A DNA stretch of 21,024 nucleotides from NCBI GenBank assembly GCA_934402515.1, contig CAKRTZ010000042.1, positions 1 through 21,024 on the forward strand. Direction: 5' to 3'. Position numbers and translations under genes: made by a program. The DNA comes from an uncultured Lachnospiraceae bacterium. Its GTDB lineage: Bacteria; Bacillota; Clostridia; Lachnospirales; Lachnospiraceae. Positions 1 to 7,570 of this stretch are shown one piece after another. Positions within the stretch are counted from its first letter, which is position 1; each line of letters begins with the position of its first letter. The notes beneath the pieces are model-generated. The model searched no databases. It was given only the letters and a program-made list of their open reading frames with translations, and was not told the DNA's origin.

Positions 1-704
1 ACCCTGATCTTAAGCAATGATACCTTGTTAAACAGCGAGTAGATAGCACCAAGTGGGCAGATCCACTTACAGAATGGACGGTAAAACAGAATGCTTAAGA
101 TGATAACAAGTACAAGGACTGTAAACTTAAATGTAAATAAGTGCCCAAGTGCCCCACGGATGCCTGCGTTAGCAAGTGACAGTGGAATCGCCCCTTCCAG
201 CACGCCTTGTGGGCATATATATTTGCAGAAGAACGGGTCTCCCATGCCCAGCGAATTCGTTACAAATGCCGGCAGTAGTATAACAAAGACGAGCAGAATT
301 ACATATTTCAGATACCGCAGAGGTTTTAGTCTTGCAGTAGATAGTTTCTTACCCGGAAGCTTATGCAGCAAATCCTGAAACCATCCAAAGGGACAGAGAA
401 AACCGCAGATAAACCGCCCTAATAGAACGCCCAGCAAGATAAAGAATCCGGTGATGTAGTAGGTGAATTTGAATTTTGATGAACCGACTACAGCCTGGAA
501 AGCTCCAATCGGACAGGCACCTGTGGCAGCCGGGCAGGAGTAACAGTTCAGTCCGGGAACACATACTGTTTTTGCCTTTCCCTGATAAAGTTTCCCTTTA
601 AACAGATTCGGAATATGAAGATTGGTCAGCAGTGTTGCAGCTGCCTGAATCCATCCGCGGAAACGAACCGGAAAGTTTTTGTCTGCTTTTATTTTTTTAT
701 CCAA
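1..704 (-). CDS. 4Fe-4S polyferredoxin-like membrane protein (NapH/YccM type), 3' end cut by window
   Basis: Reads off the left edge; 234 codons are visible. Family members are membrane proteins that pass electrons through cytoplasmic 4Fe-4S centres, usually to a flavoprotein or quinone partner. Seen: a Cys-rich stretch at residues 48-64 (C48, C54, C57, C64, with CYSCPAATGACPIG), then CGFLCPFG (100-107), CKYICPQG (160-167) and CKWICPLG (212-219). Hydrophobic segments lie at about 80-103, 133-147 and 188-208. The start is inferred as TTG at 704, overlapping the stop of the upstream small gene by 8 nt, which suggests translational coupling; a GTG 9 nt upstream (713) is an alternative. The electron partner would lie outside the window. 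The family call is firm; the substrate is unknown. Confidence 0.85.
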   Translation of the reverse strand, partial: MDKKIKADKNFPVRFRGWIQAAATLLTNLHIPNLFKGKLYQGKAKTVCVPGLNCYSCPAATGACPIGAFQAVVGSSKFKFTYYITGFFILLGVLLGRFICGFLCPFGWFQDLLHKLPGKKLSTARLKPLRYLKYVILLVFVILLPAFVTNSLGMGDPFFCKYICPQGVLEGAIPLSLANAGIRGALGHLFTFKFTVLVLVIILSILFYRPFCKWICPLGAIYSLFNKVSLLKIR

Positions 705-837
705 TTCCCACACACTCCATACATAATTTGATTGCCTTGTTCAGTACAGCTGTAGCTTCTCCACGGAAAATTCCAACAAGAAAAAATACCAGACCAGCTG
801 CAAGTAAAAAAATTTGTGCTGCTTTTTCTGATCTCAT
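697..837 (-). CDS. CD1871A-type small CXXC membrane protein
   Basis: A 46-residue protein: short charged N-terminus (MRSEKAAQ), one hydrophobic segment at about residues 9-24, and a C-terminal CMEC motif (residues 39-42) just before the end (VGIG). This size, topology and terminal CXXC match the clostridial CD1871A family of CXXC-motif proteins, often found beside 4Fe-4S and FMN-binding membrane redox genes. An AGGTGG ribosome site lies 7 nt before the ATG. The stop codon sits inside the start region of the following 4Fe-4S gene, so the two form one transcription unit. The role is unknown; membrane redox or assembly partner is an inference. Confidence 0.75.
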   Translation of the reverse strand: MRSEKAAQIFLLAAGLVFFLVGIFRGEATAVLNKAIKLCMECVGIG

Positions 838-850
838 TAAGATACCACCT

Positions 851-871
851 GTTACAGTAAATAGTAACTGC
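851..871. repeat. Hairpin repeat, copy 1
   Basis: GTTAC-N8-GTAAC followed by TGC, in the leader of the minus-strand redox pair. It matches 13082-13102 (GCTAC-N8-GTAGC-TGC) at 18 of 21 positions, and the stem differences are compensatory. Possibly a small dispersed element; function unknown. Confidence 0.45.
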
Positions 872-904
872 TCCTTTCGATGTTATTGCCTAAAGACCGG
901 CTTA

Positions 905-933
905 TTGACCGTTCAATGGTTACATTATACAAT
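905..933 (+). promoter_or_regulatory. Sigma-A-type promoter of the two-component operon
   Basis: TTGACC at 905-910 and TACAAT at 928-933 with a 17-bp spacer. This places the transcript start near 940 and so favours the 961 ATG over upstream ATGs. A short inverted repeat, ATTGA-N4-TCAAT (904-917), covers the -35 box and could be a regulator site. Confidence 0.6.
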
Positions 934-960
934 ATGAGATGTAAATTTCCTGTTAAGAAA

Positions 961-1656
961 ATGGAGAAAAGCAAATTGAGATTATTAGTTGTTGAAGATG
1001 AGAAGAAATTATGTGATATGATTGCGAAAAGCCTGCATCTGGCAGGTTATGAGGTGGATCTATGTAATGACGGAGAGCAGGCACTGGATATGATCTATGG
1101 GGAACAGTATGATCTGATTGTGCTTGATCTTAATCTCCCCGGGATGGATGGGATGGAGATTCTTCGGGAGCTTCGCAAAGAAAATGAAGAGACAAAGGTA
1201 TTAATCCTGTCTGCAAGAAGTCAGATTGCAGATAAGGTTGAGGGATTGGATTCCGGTGCAAATGATTATATGGAAAAACCATTTCATCTGCAGGAACTGG
1301 AAGCCCGCGTGAGAAGCTTGACAAGAAGAAAATTTGTACAAAAAAATATCTGCCTGGAATGTGGAAAACTTCGATTTGATATGAGAGAACGGGTCGCATA
1401 TGCAGAGGATAAACCGGTTGCGTTGACGAGAAAAGAAAATGGAATTTTAGAATATCTCCTTTTAAATCAGGGGAGACCGGTCAGCCAGGAAGAACTGCTT
1501 GAGCATGTCTGGGATTCTTCTGTGGACAGCTTCAGTGGTTCCATCCGAGTGCATATGTCTTCCTTGAGAAAAAAATTGAGAGCAGGACTCGGATATGATC
1601 CAATCGTGAATAAAATCGGTGAGGGTTATAAGATAGGAGAAGACGGCAAAGCATGA
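961..1656 (+). CDS. OmpR/PhoB-family response regulator
   Basis: 231 residues. Receiver domain at about 6-118: acidic pocket E12/D13, phospho-acceptor D56 (LIVLDLNLPG), S84 and K106 (YMEKPF). A C-terminal winged-helix DNA-binding domain spans about 130-228 (ALTRKENGILEYLL; RVHMSSLRKKL). It should bind DNA when phosphorylated by the kinase encoded next. An open frame extends upstream to an ATG at 880, but the promoter at 905-933 makes 961 the credible start; the ribosome site is weak (AAGAAA). The stop overlaps the kinase start (ATGA). It is divergent from the 4Fe-4S/CXXC pair, a likely target by position only. Confidence 0.93.
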   Translation: MEKSKLRLLVVEDEKKLCDMIAKSLHLAGYEVDLCNDGEQALDMIYGEQYDLIVLDLNLPGMDGMEILRELRKENEETKVLILSARSQIADKVEGLDSGANDYMEKPFHLQELEARVRSLTRRKFVQKNICLECGKLRFDMRERVAYAEDKPVALTRKENGILEYLLLNQGRPVSQEELLEHVWDSSVDSFSGSIRVHMSSLRKKLRAGLGYDPIVNKIGEGYKIGEDGKA

Positions 1657-2822
1657 AAAAAATATCACTCCAATGGAAATTAACACTTCTTACAACCGTG
1701 TTGATCACCGTATTATGCGGATGTCTTACCTTTTTCTTATATAAAAACGGAATCTATTATTTCGATACGATTCAGGAGTCTATCACGGATCAGGGCACAG
1801 CACCGGAAGCAGTGTACATTGATATTCCGGATAATGAGTGGGATGACTTTGTAGCACAGTTTTCCACGAAAATTTATAACTCCAAAGCAGATTATAGAAG
1901 CAGAAGCCTTCTGATTACTGCTACGGTAGCGCTGTTTGGCGGCGCAGTGACATATTTTATCAGTGGGCGGGCATTGAAACCACTCAGGGAATTTTCAGAG
2001 ACAGTGGAAAAAGTTCAGGCACAGAATCTGACAGATTATACAATCGAGGAGAATAAGATCGCAGAGCTGGACAGACTTCGCATATCTTATAATAAAATGC
2101 TTATGCGGCTTTCAGAATCATTTGAGACGCAGCGTCAATTTACGGGAAACGCGGCACATGAATTACGTACTCCACTGGCATTAATCCAGGCACAACTGGA
2201 TTTATACCATGCAACAGAGCATCCGGAGAGTACCGCAGCGGCAGAAGAGACAATTCAAATGGTAACGGAGCAGAATGAACGTCTTAGCAGGCTGGTCAGA
2301 ACGCTTTTGGATATGAGTGAATTACAGACAGTAGCGCGAAATGACAGAATTGAACTCCACAGTCTGATTGAGGAAGTGCTGACAGATTTGGAACCGCTGG
2401 CACAGGAAAAGAAGGTTGAACTGATACAGGAGTCACAGGGAGCAGGAGAAAAGACAGATGAAGAATTATTTTTGACAGGAAGTGATATTCTGATTTACAG
2501 AATGCTATATAATCTTGTGGAAAATGGGATTAAATACAATCGGAAAGATGGAACCGTTACGGTATCAGCAATGAGAGAGAAGAACGAAGTTGTTCTCACG
2601 GTTTCGGATACGGGAAATGGAATTGATGAGGCATTCAGAGAGCAGATATTTGAACCGTTCTTCCGGGTAGATAAGTCAAGAAGCCGGGAGCTTGGAGGCG
2701 TAGGACTTGGACTTGCGATGGTGCGGGAAGTTGTACGGGTTCATGACGGGACGATTGAAGTTTATACAAACAAGCATAGGGGGACGACCTTTGAAGTGAA
2801 AATGAGTGCAGGGAAAGAATGA
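1653..2822 (+). CDS. Sensor histidine kinase (HAMP, HisKA, HATPase)
   Basis: 389 residues. Membrane segments at about 10-30 and 86-104 flank a short extracellular sensor of about 55 residues with no recognisable ligand fold. HAMP follows at about 105-160, then the H-box with H169 (AAHELRTPLALIQ), N-box (YNLVENGIKYN, about 286-296), G1 box (DTGNGI, 319-324), F-box (FEPFFR) and G2 box (GGVGLGLAMV, 348-357). All catalytic motifs are intact. It overlaps the response regulator by 4 nt (ATGA). It autophosphorylates and transfers to D56 of the partner; the signal is unknown. Confidence 0.93.
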   Translation: MKKISLQWKLTLLTTVLITVLCGCLTFFLYKNGIYYFDTIQESITDQGTAPEAVYIDIPDNEWDDFVAQFSTKIYNSKADYRSRSLLITATVALFGGAVTYFISGRALKPLREFSETVEKVQAQNLTDYTIEENKIAELDRLRISYNKMLMRLSESFETQRQFTGNAAHELRTPLALIQAQLDLYHATEHPESTAAAEETIQMVTEQNERLSRLVRTLLDMSELQTVARNDRIELHSLIEEVLTDLEPLAQEKKVELIQESQGAGEKTDEELFLTGSDILIYRMLYNLVENGIKYNRKDGTVTVSAMREKNEVVLTVSDTGNGIDEAFREQIFEPFFRVDKSRSRELGGVGLGLAMVREVVRVHDGTIEVYTNKHRGTTFEVKMSAGKE

Positions 2823-2996
2823 GGTGATTCAGACAGGTGCAATTGGTGAATTCATGAGTCTGGATGGAATTGATATGTGAGGGTCAACATGCAGGTTTGG
2901 CAGAAGGGAATATGAAAGAGCAGTTGTTTGCATTTACTTCCTCCTTAAAAGATGCAGGGAGCAGAGAGGCGGACAGGAATATCCGCAACAAAAACG

Positions 2997-3032
2997 GCAT
3001 CATATTGTCTTGCATACAAGACAATATGATGC
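2997..3032. repeat. Perfect 16-bp inverted repeat, likely operator of the DUF4143 ATPase gene
   Basis: The arms 2997-3012 and 3017-3032 are perfect reverse complements around CATA. The core CTTGCATACAAG resembles GntR/FadR-type sites. A TTGCAT box (3010-3015), 17 bp and TATATT (3033-3038) place a candidate -35 at the centre of the palindrome. The implied leader is only about 15 nt, so the promoter call is weak. The rest of 2823-3059 holds one 67-codon open frame with no recognisable product and nothing else I could support. Confidence 0.65.
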
Positions 3033-3059
3033 TATATTTGTTTCGAGGAGAGAATGGGA

Positions 3060-4343
3060 ATGAATAGAGAAATTTTAAAACAAATTATAGTTGACCAAAA
3101 AGAAATGTACTTGAATAATTCCATGGTAAAAAGAAACTACGAACTGGAAGATAATGTAAACTATTGTTTTGTCGGTATCCGAAGAACCGGAAAATCTTAT
3201 ATGATGTATCAGCAAATGAAACACTTGCAGGAAAGTGGAATTCCCCTTAACCAGATTGTCTATGTCAATTTTGAAGATGAAAGACTGCTGGAAATGACTG
3301 CGGAGGATTTGAATCTCCTGGTAGAGATTGGGCTGGAAATTGCAGGGGTGGAAAATAAGCCTTATTTTTTTCTGGATGAAATACAAAACATTCCGGGCTG
3401 GGAAAAGTTTGTGCGCCGTATGGCTGACATGAAATATCGGATTCATATTACCGGAAGCAACAGCAAAATGCTTAGCAGTGAAATGGCATCTACACTTGGC
3501 GGAAGGTTTCTAATCGTAAATATTTATCCCTATTCCTTTGCAGAATATTTGTCGGCAAAAGGAAAACAGAAAAATTATCTGGATGTGATAAGTACCAGAG
3601 ACCGGGCCGAGGTATGCGGTTTGTATGACCAGTATGTGAAATACGGAGCCTTTCCGGAACTGGTAGACATCCGAAATAAACGGGAATTTTTAAATAGTAT
3701 CTATCAGACCATTTATCTTGGAGACATCATCACCAGGAATAAAATAACCAACGATTTTGCCATAAGGCTTATTTTGAAAAAAATAGCAGAATCTGTCACA
3801 AAGCCGTTATCTTTTAGCAGACTCTCCAACATTTTGAAAAGTGCCGGCGCCGCCATTGGAAAACAGACTGTCATTAATTATGTTGGATACATGATGGATT
3901 CCTATCTCTTGTTTACCTTGCAAAATTACGCAGGAAAACTGATAGAAAAGGAGACTTCACCTAAATATTATTTTATGGATACCGGCCTGTTGGGGCTTAT
4001 GCTGATGGACTGCAATTCCGCACAGTTGGAAAATCTGGTAGCCATAGAATTGATTAGGCGTTATGGCAGGGAACAAGTATTTTATTTTGAAAACAATGTG
4101 GAAATCGACTTTTATGTTCCGGAGGAAAAACTGGCGATTCAGGTATCTATGCAGATACTCGACCAATTGGAAACACGGGAACGAGAAATCGGAGCGTTTG
4201 TTAAGTTAAAAAATTTCATTGAGGATGCAGATTGCCTGTTAATTACAAACAGCGAAGAAACAGAACTTGATTGTGACGGCATTCATATCAGTGTAGTTCC
4301 CATCTGGAAATGGCTATTGTCTTCTCCTCCCCATTGTTATTGA
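3060..4343 (+). CDS. AAA-type ATPase with DUF4143 C-terminal domain
   Basis: 427 residues from 3060. Walker A GIRRTGKS (39-46), Walker B FFLDEIQ (about 103-109, D106/E107), sensor-like HITGSNSKML, then a DUF4143 C-terminal half with a PD-(D/E)XK-like stretch (VEIDFYV and LAIQVS). Length is close to that of the family. A GAGGAG ribosome site at 3045-3050 sits too close to the ATG at 3054 but fits the ATG at 3060. This family is very common and scattered in clostridial and Bacteroides genomes; its function is not established. It sits behind a perfect palindrome and directly before a truncated gene, which suggests it came in as a single cassette. Confidence 0.9.
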   Translation: MNREILKQIIVDQKEMYLNNSMVKRNYELEDNVNYCFVGIRRTGKSYMMYQQMKHLQESGIPLNQIVYVNFEDERLLEMTAEDLNLLVEIGLEIAGVENKPYFFLDEIQNIPGWEKFVRRMADMKYRIHITGSNSKMLSSEMASTLGGRFLIVNIYPYSFAEYLSAKGKQKNYLDVISTRDRAEVCGLYDQYVKYGAFPELVDIRNKREFLNSIYQTIYLGDIITRNKITNDFAIRLILKKIAESVTKPLSFSRLSNILKSAGAAIGKQTVINYVGYMMDSYLLFTLQNYAGKLIEKETSPKYYFMDTGLLGLMLMDCNSAQLENLVAIELIRRYGREQVFYFENNVEIDFYVPEEKLAIQVSMQILDQLETREREIGAFVKLKNFIEDADCLLITNSEETELDCDGIHISVVPIWKWLLSSPPHCY

Positions 4344-4411
4344 GAAAAATTCTTGATAAAATACAACTATTCAGAGCCATGCAAATGATAAATGGAATCG
4401 GAGGAGGACTG

Positions 4412-4780
4412 ATGGCAGCTTATGACTCCGATATTTTCCTTTCCAGCGCCAATGCAATCACCAATGACGGCATCATGGTTAACATTGACGGAAATGCCAA
4501 CCGGGTTTCCTGCATTGCCCAGGGACCGAAAAAAGTAGTCTTTATTGTGGGAATGAATAAGGTCTGCGCAGACCTTGACAGCGCCATGAAACGCGCCAGA
4601 AATGTGGCGGCTCCCTGTAATGCCCAGAGATTTGATGTCAAGACACCCTGTAAGGAAACCGGAAAATGCTTTGACTGCAAATCCCCGGATACTATCTGCT
4701 GTCAGTTTCTGATCACAAGATTTTCAAAGCATGCAGGCAGAATCCATGTCATTCTGGTAAACGACAATCTTGGATTCTAA
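4412..4780 (+). pseudogene. LUD-domain (lactate utilisation, DUF162/LutC-like) protein, N-terminally truncated
   Basis: The last 122 residues match the C-terminal half of LUD proteins: SDIFLSSANAITNDG, VNIDGNANRV, GPKKVVFIVGMNK, ARNVAAPCNAQRF, and a terminal Cys cluster (CKETGKCFDCKSPDTIC) ending at NDNLGF. Full members have about 210 residues, so roughly 90 N-terminal residues are missing. A good ribosome site (GAGGAGG, 4401-4407) precedes the ATG at 4412, so a fragment could still be made. The open frame extends to 4310 inside the ATPase gene, but that part has no LUD resemblance. The truncation lies against the end of the DUF4143 gene. Confidence 0.75.
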
Positions 4781-4803
4781 AGAAAAATAGAAAAAGAAAT
4801 GGA

Positions 4804-4843
4804 AAGTGCAGTGATGATCAAGAAGTCGTCACCGCACTTTTTT
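4804..4843 (+). terminator. Rho-independent terminator after the LUD remnant
   Basis: AAGTGC...GCACTT stem of 14 positions with one A-C mismatch and one U-G pair (4804-4817 with 4825-4838), then a run of T to 4843. It separates the LUD remnant from the suf regulon. Confidence 0.85.
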
Positions 4844-4870
4844 ACGATTATAGGAATCATAAAACTCTAT

Positions 4871-4906
4871 TTCCCTATTTACATAGTAGGGAAGTAGGTG
4901 TAGAAT
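4871..4906 (+). promoter_or_regulatory. suf promoter with overlapping IscR/Rrf2-type palindrome
   Basis: TTTACA (4878-4883), 17 bp, TAGAAT (4901-4906). A perfect inverted repeat TTCCCTA-N9-TAGGGAA (4871-4877 and 4887-4893) brackets and covers the -35 box, as expected for autorepression by the Rrf2 protein encoded next. Confidence 0.7.
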
Positions 4907-4936
4907 CAAACAGATAAAGTGAGGTGATGGACGCGT

Positions 4937-5347
4937 ATGATGATATCAACAAAAGGCAGGTACGCGCTGCAAGTCATGGTTGATTTGGCACAGCACAATG
5001 CCGGAGAATTCATCCCGGTAAAGGAAATTGCTGCCAGACAGGATATTTCCCTGAAGTATCTGGAAAGCATTATGAACCTGCTGACAAAAGGAAAAATGCT
5101 GGAGAGCGTCAGCGGCAAAGGCGGAGGTTACCGCCTGGTGCGCAAACCCAGTGAATATAAAATCATGGATATCCTTCAACTCATTGAAGGAGACCTGGCT
5201 CCGGTGACCTGTCTGTGCGATGACGGACAGAACTGTGAGCGCTCTATAAAATGTACCACCCATACCTTCTGGAAAGGGCTGGAAAACGTGATTGACCACT
5301 ATCTGGAAAGCAATACACTGCAGGATGTGATTGATGAAACAAAATAA
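4937..5347 (+). CDS. Rrf2-family Fe-S sensing regulator, IscR-like
   Basis: 136 residues. N-terminal winged helix (TKGRYALQVMVDLA; LKYLESIMNLL; GKGGGYRL). The sensor loop holds C94, C100 and C106 in the CX5CX5C spacing of IscR, with H109 two residues after the last Cys, matching the [2Fe-2S] ligand set of E. coli IscR. This points to an Fe-S sensor rather than a CymR-type cysteine regulator. The ribosome site GAGGTG (4921-4926) serves ATG 4937 or 4940. It is the first gene before sufC, 32 nt away, so it probably represses the whole operon when cluster-loaded. Confidence 0.9.
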   Translation: MMISTKGRYALQVMVDLAQHNAGEFIPVKEIAARQDISLKYLESIMNLLTKGKMLESVSGKGGGYRLVRKPSEYKIMDILQLIEGDLAPVTCLCDDGQNCERSIKCTTHTFWKGLENVIDHYLESNTLQDVIDETK

Positions 5348-5379
5348 TAATTGATTATAAAATTTTGGAGGAAATAAGA

Positions 5380-6126
5380 ATGTCAAAACAGACGATATTA
5401 GAAATCAAAGACCTGCATGTCAATGTAGAAGATAAAGAAATCCTGCACGGTGTAGACCTTTCCATCGGAGCAGACGAAGTCCATGTTCTCATGGGTCCCA
5501 ACGGAACCGGTAAATCCACCCTGGGCTACGCCATCACAGGACATCCCCGTTACACCGTTACTTCCGGAAAAATCATTTTTGACGGAGAGGACATTACCGA
5601 AATGTCCGTCAACGAGCGTGCCAAGAAGGGCATCTTCCTTTCCTTCCAGAATCCCCTGGAAGTGCCGGGTGTCACCTTAAGCGCTTTTATCCGCAGTGCT
5701 CTGGAGCAGAAAACCGGAAGTCGTATCCGTCTCTGGGATTTTAAGAAAAAACTGAAAGAAACCATGCAGTTACTTTCCATGGACGAGTCCTACGCAGAGC
5801 GTGACTTAAATGTGGGCTTTTCCGGCGGCGAAAAAAAGAAAGCGGAAATTCTTCAGATGCTGATGTTAGAGCCCAAACTTGCCATTTTGGATGAAACCGA
5901 TTCCGGTCTGGATGTGGACGCAGTCCGCACTGTTTCCAAAGGAATCCAGCTTTACAAGGAACGCTGCAAGGGAAGCCTTCTCATTATCACCCACAGCACC
6001 AGAATTCTGGAATCTCTCAACGTGGATGTGACCCATGTTATGGACGAGGGTAAAATCGTGAAAAACGGTGACGCTTCCCTGGTGGATGAGATTAACGAAA
6101 AAGGTTTTGAAGAATTTGAAAAATAA
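5380..6126 (+). CDS. sufC: SufC, Fe-S cluster assembly ATPase
   Basis: 248 residues, the normal length. ABC ATPase with Walker A GPNGTGKS (39-46), Q-loop region SFQNP, signature FSGGE (147-151) followed by KKKAE as in SufC, Walker B LAILDETDSGLD (D171/E172) and H-loop H205. SufC binds SufB and SufD and drives remodelling of the SufBCD scaffold in the cytoplasm. The start at 5380 (MSKQTIL) follows GGAGGA at 5367-5372; an ATG at 5365 lies upstream of this ribosome site and is less likely. The sufB start is 17 nt after the stop. Confidence 0.97.
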   Translation: MSKQTILEIKDLHVNVEDKEILHGVDLSIGADEVHVLMGPNGTGKSTLGYAITGHPRYTVTSGKIIFDGEDITEMSVNERAKKGIFLSFQNPLEVPGVTLSAFIRSALEQKTGSRIRLWDFKKKLKETMQLLSMDESYAERDLNVGFSGGEKKKAEILQMLMLEPKLAILDETDSGLDVDAVRTVSKGIQLYKERCKGSLLIITHSTRILESLNVDVTHVMDEGKIVKNGDASLVDEINEKGFEEFEK

Positions 6127-6143
6127 GAAAGGATGCATGCGCA

Positions 6144-7550
6144 ATGAAAGAAAAAAGTCAGGTAGAAGATATTGACCGCAGCATCTATGACATTCGTGAT
6201 GAAGAAAAAGATGCGTACCGGATAGAAGAAGGACTGACCCCGGAAATTGTGGACAAACTGTCCAAGGAAAAAGGCGACCCGGTGTGGATGCAGCAGTTCC
6301 GTCTCCAGTCCTTACAGATTTATAATGAAATGCCCATTCCCAACTGGGGACCTTCCATCGAGGGACTGGACATGGAGCATATCGCCACCTATGTGCGCCC
6401 CAACACGAAAATGCAGGGTTCCTGGGAGGACGTGCCGGAGGACATCAAGGAAACCTTTGAGCGTCTGGGTATTCCCCAGGCAGAACGGAAATCCCTGGCA
6501 GGCGTGGGCGCCCAGTACGACTCCGAACTGGTTTACCACAATGTAAAGGACGAGGTGGCAGCCCAGGGCGTGGTTTACACCGATATGGAAAGCGCCTTAA
6601 AGGGTGAATATGCAGATATGGTGCGCCATTACTTCATGAAACTGGTGACACCCCGCGACCATAAATTTGCCGCACTTCACGGTGCGGTCTGGTCCGGTGG
6701 TTCCTTCGTGTACGTTCCCAAGGGCGTCCAGGTTTCCATTCCCCTTCAGTCTTATTTCCGTCTCAACGCCAAAGGTGCAGGACAGTTTGAGCATACCCTG
6801 ATTATCGTGGACGAGGGTGCAAGCCTTCACTTTATCGAGGGCTGTTCTGCTCCCAAATATAACGTTGCTAACCTCCATGCGGGCTGCGTGGAACTTTTTG
6901 TGAAAAAGAACGCGAAACTTCGTTATTCCACCATTGAGAACTGGTCGAAAAACATGTACAACCTCAACACCAAGCGCGCCTCCGTGGAAGAAGGGGGCAC
7001 CATCGAGTGGGTTTCCGGCTCCTTCGGCTCCCATGTAGGCTGTCTCTACCCCATGAGCATCTTAAAGGGCGAGGGCGCCAAAATGGAGTTTACCGGTGTA
7101 ACCTTTGCCGGCAGAGGACAGAATCTGGATACGGGAGCCAAGGTTGTCCATGCGGCACCCAACACCAGCTCCTATATGAATACCCGTTCCATCAGCAAGG
7201 ACGGCGGTATCAGCACCTTCCGCAGCAGTGTGGTTGTGACCAAAGAGGCGAAGAAATCCAAATCTGCGGTTTCCTGCCAGTCTCTGATGCTGGATTCCGA
7301 GTCCCGTTCCGACACCATCCCGGCAATGGATATCCGTACCAAGGATGCCGCTGTGGGGCATGAGGCCAAAATCGGAAGTATCAGCGATGACGCGGTCTTT
7401 TATCTGATGTCCAGAGGTATGAGCGAGGAAGATGCCAGAGCCATGCTGGTCAGCGGCTTTGCGGATAATGTCTCCAAAGAGCTGCCGCTGGAATACGCGT
7501 TGGAGATGAACAATCTCATTCGTCTGGAAATGAAGGGCAGCATCGGCTGA
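6144..7550 (+). CDS. sufB: SufB, Fe-S cluster scaffold subunit
   Basis: 468 residues, full length. Typical SufB sequence throughout: PNWGPSIEGLD, AALHGAVWSGGSFVYVPKGV, FIEGCSAPKY with C234, beta-helix core, and the C-terminal SISDDAVFYLMSRG and GFADNV motifs. It forms the SufBC2D scaffold on which the cluster is built from SufS/SufU sulfur. It is read in the same direction as sufC and sufD with short gaps (17 and 20 nt). GC content and codon use are clearly higher than in the RloB-pair genes of this window. Confidence 0.97.
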   Translation: MKEKSQVEDIDRSIYDIRDEEKDAYRIEEGLTPEIVDKLSKEKGDPVWMQQFRLQSLQIYNEMPIPNWGPSIEGLDMEHIATYVRPNTKMQGSWEDVPEDIKETFERLGIPQAERKSLAGVGAQYDSELVYHNVKDEVAAQGVVYTDMESALKGEYADMVRHYFMKLVTPRDHKFAALHGAVWSGGSFVYVPKGVQVSIPLQSYFRLNAKGAGQFEHTLIIVDEGASLHFIEGCSAPKYNVANLHAGCVELFVKKNAKLRYSTIENWSKNMYNLNTKRASVEEGGTIEWVSGSFGSHVGCLYPMSILKGEGAKMEFTGVTFAGRGQNLDTGAKVVHAAPNTSSYMNTRSISKDGGISTFRSSVVVTKEAKKSKSAVSCQSLMLDSESRSDTIPAMDIRTKDAAVGHEAKIGSISDDAVFYLMSRGMSEEDARAMLVSGFADNVSKELPLEYALEMNNLIRLEMKGSIG

Positions 7551-7570
7551 TAGGAAGGAAAGATTGAAAT

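Noticed and set aside
880..960. Upstream ATGs extending the response regulator
   Set aside because: A good promoter (905-933) lies within this stretch, and the receiver domain begins only after 961.
2864..3067. 67-codon open frame between the kinase and DUF4143 genes
   Set aside because: No ribosome site of note, no recognisable sequence, and its 3' end runs through the palindrome and into the ATPase start.
6597..7361. Long minus-strand open frames inside sufB and other suf genes
   Set aside because: They are shadows of intact, strongly conserved plus-strand genes and show no family signature or ribosome site.
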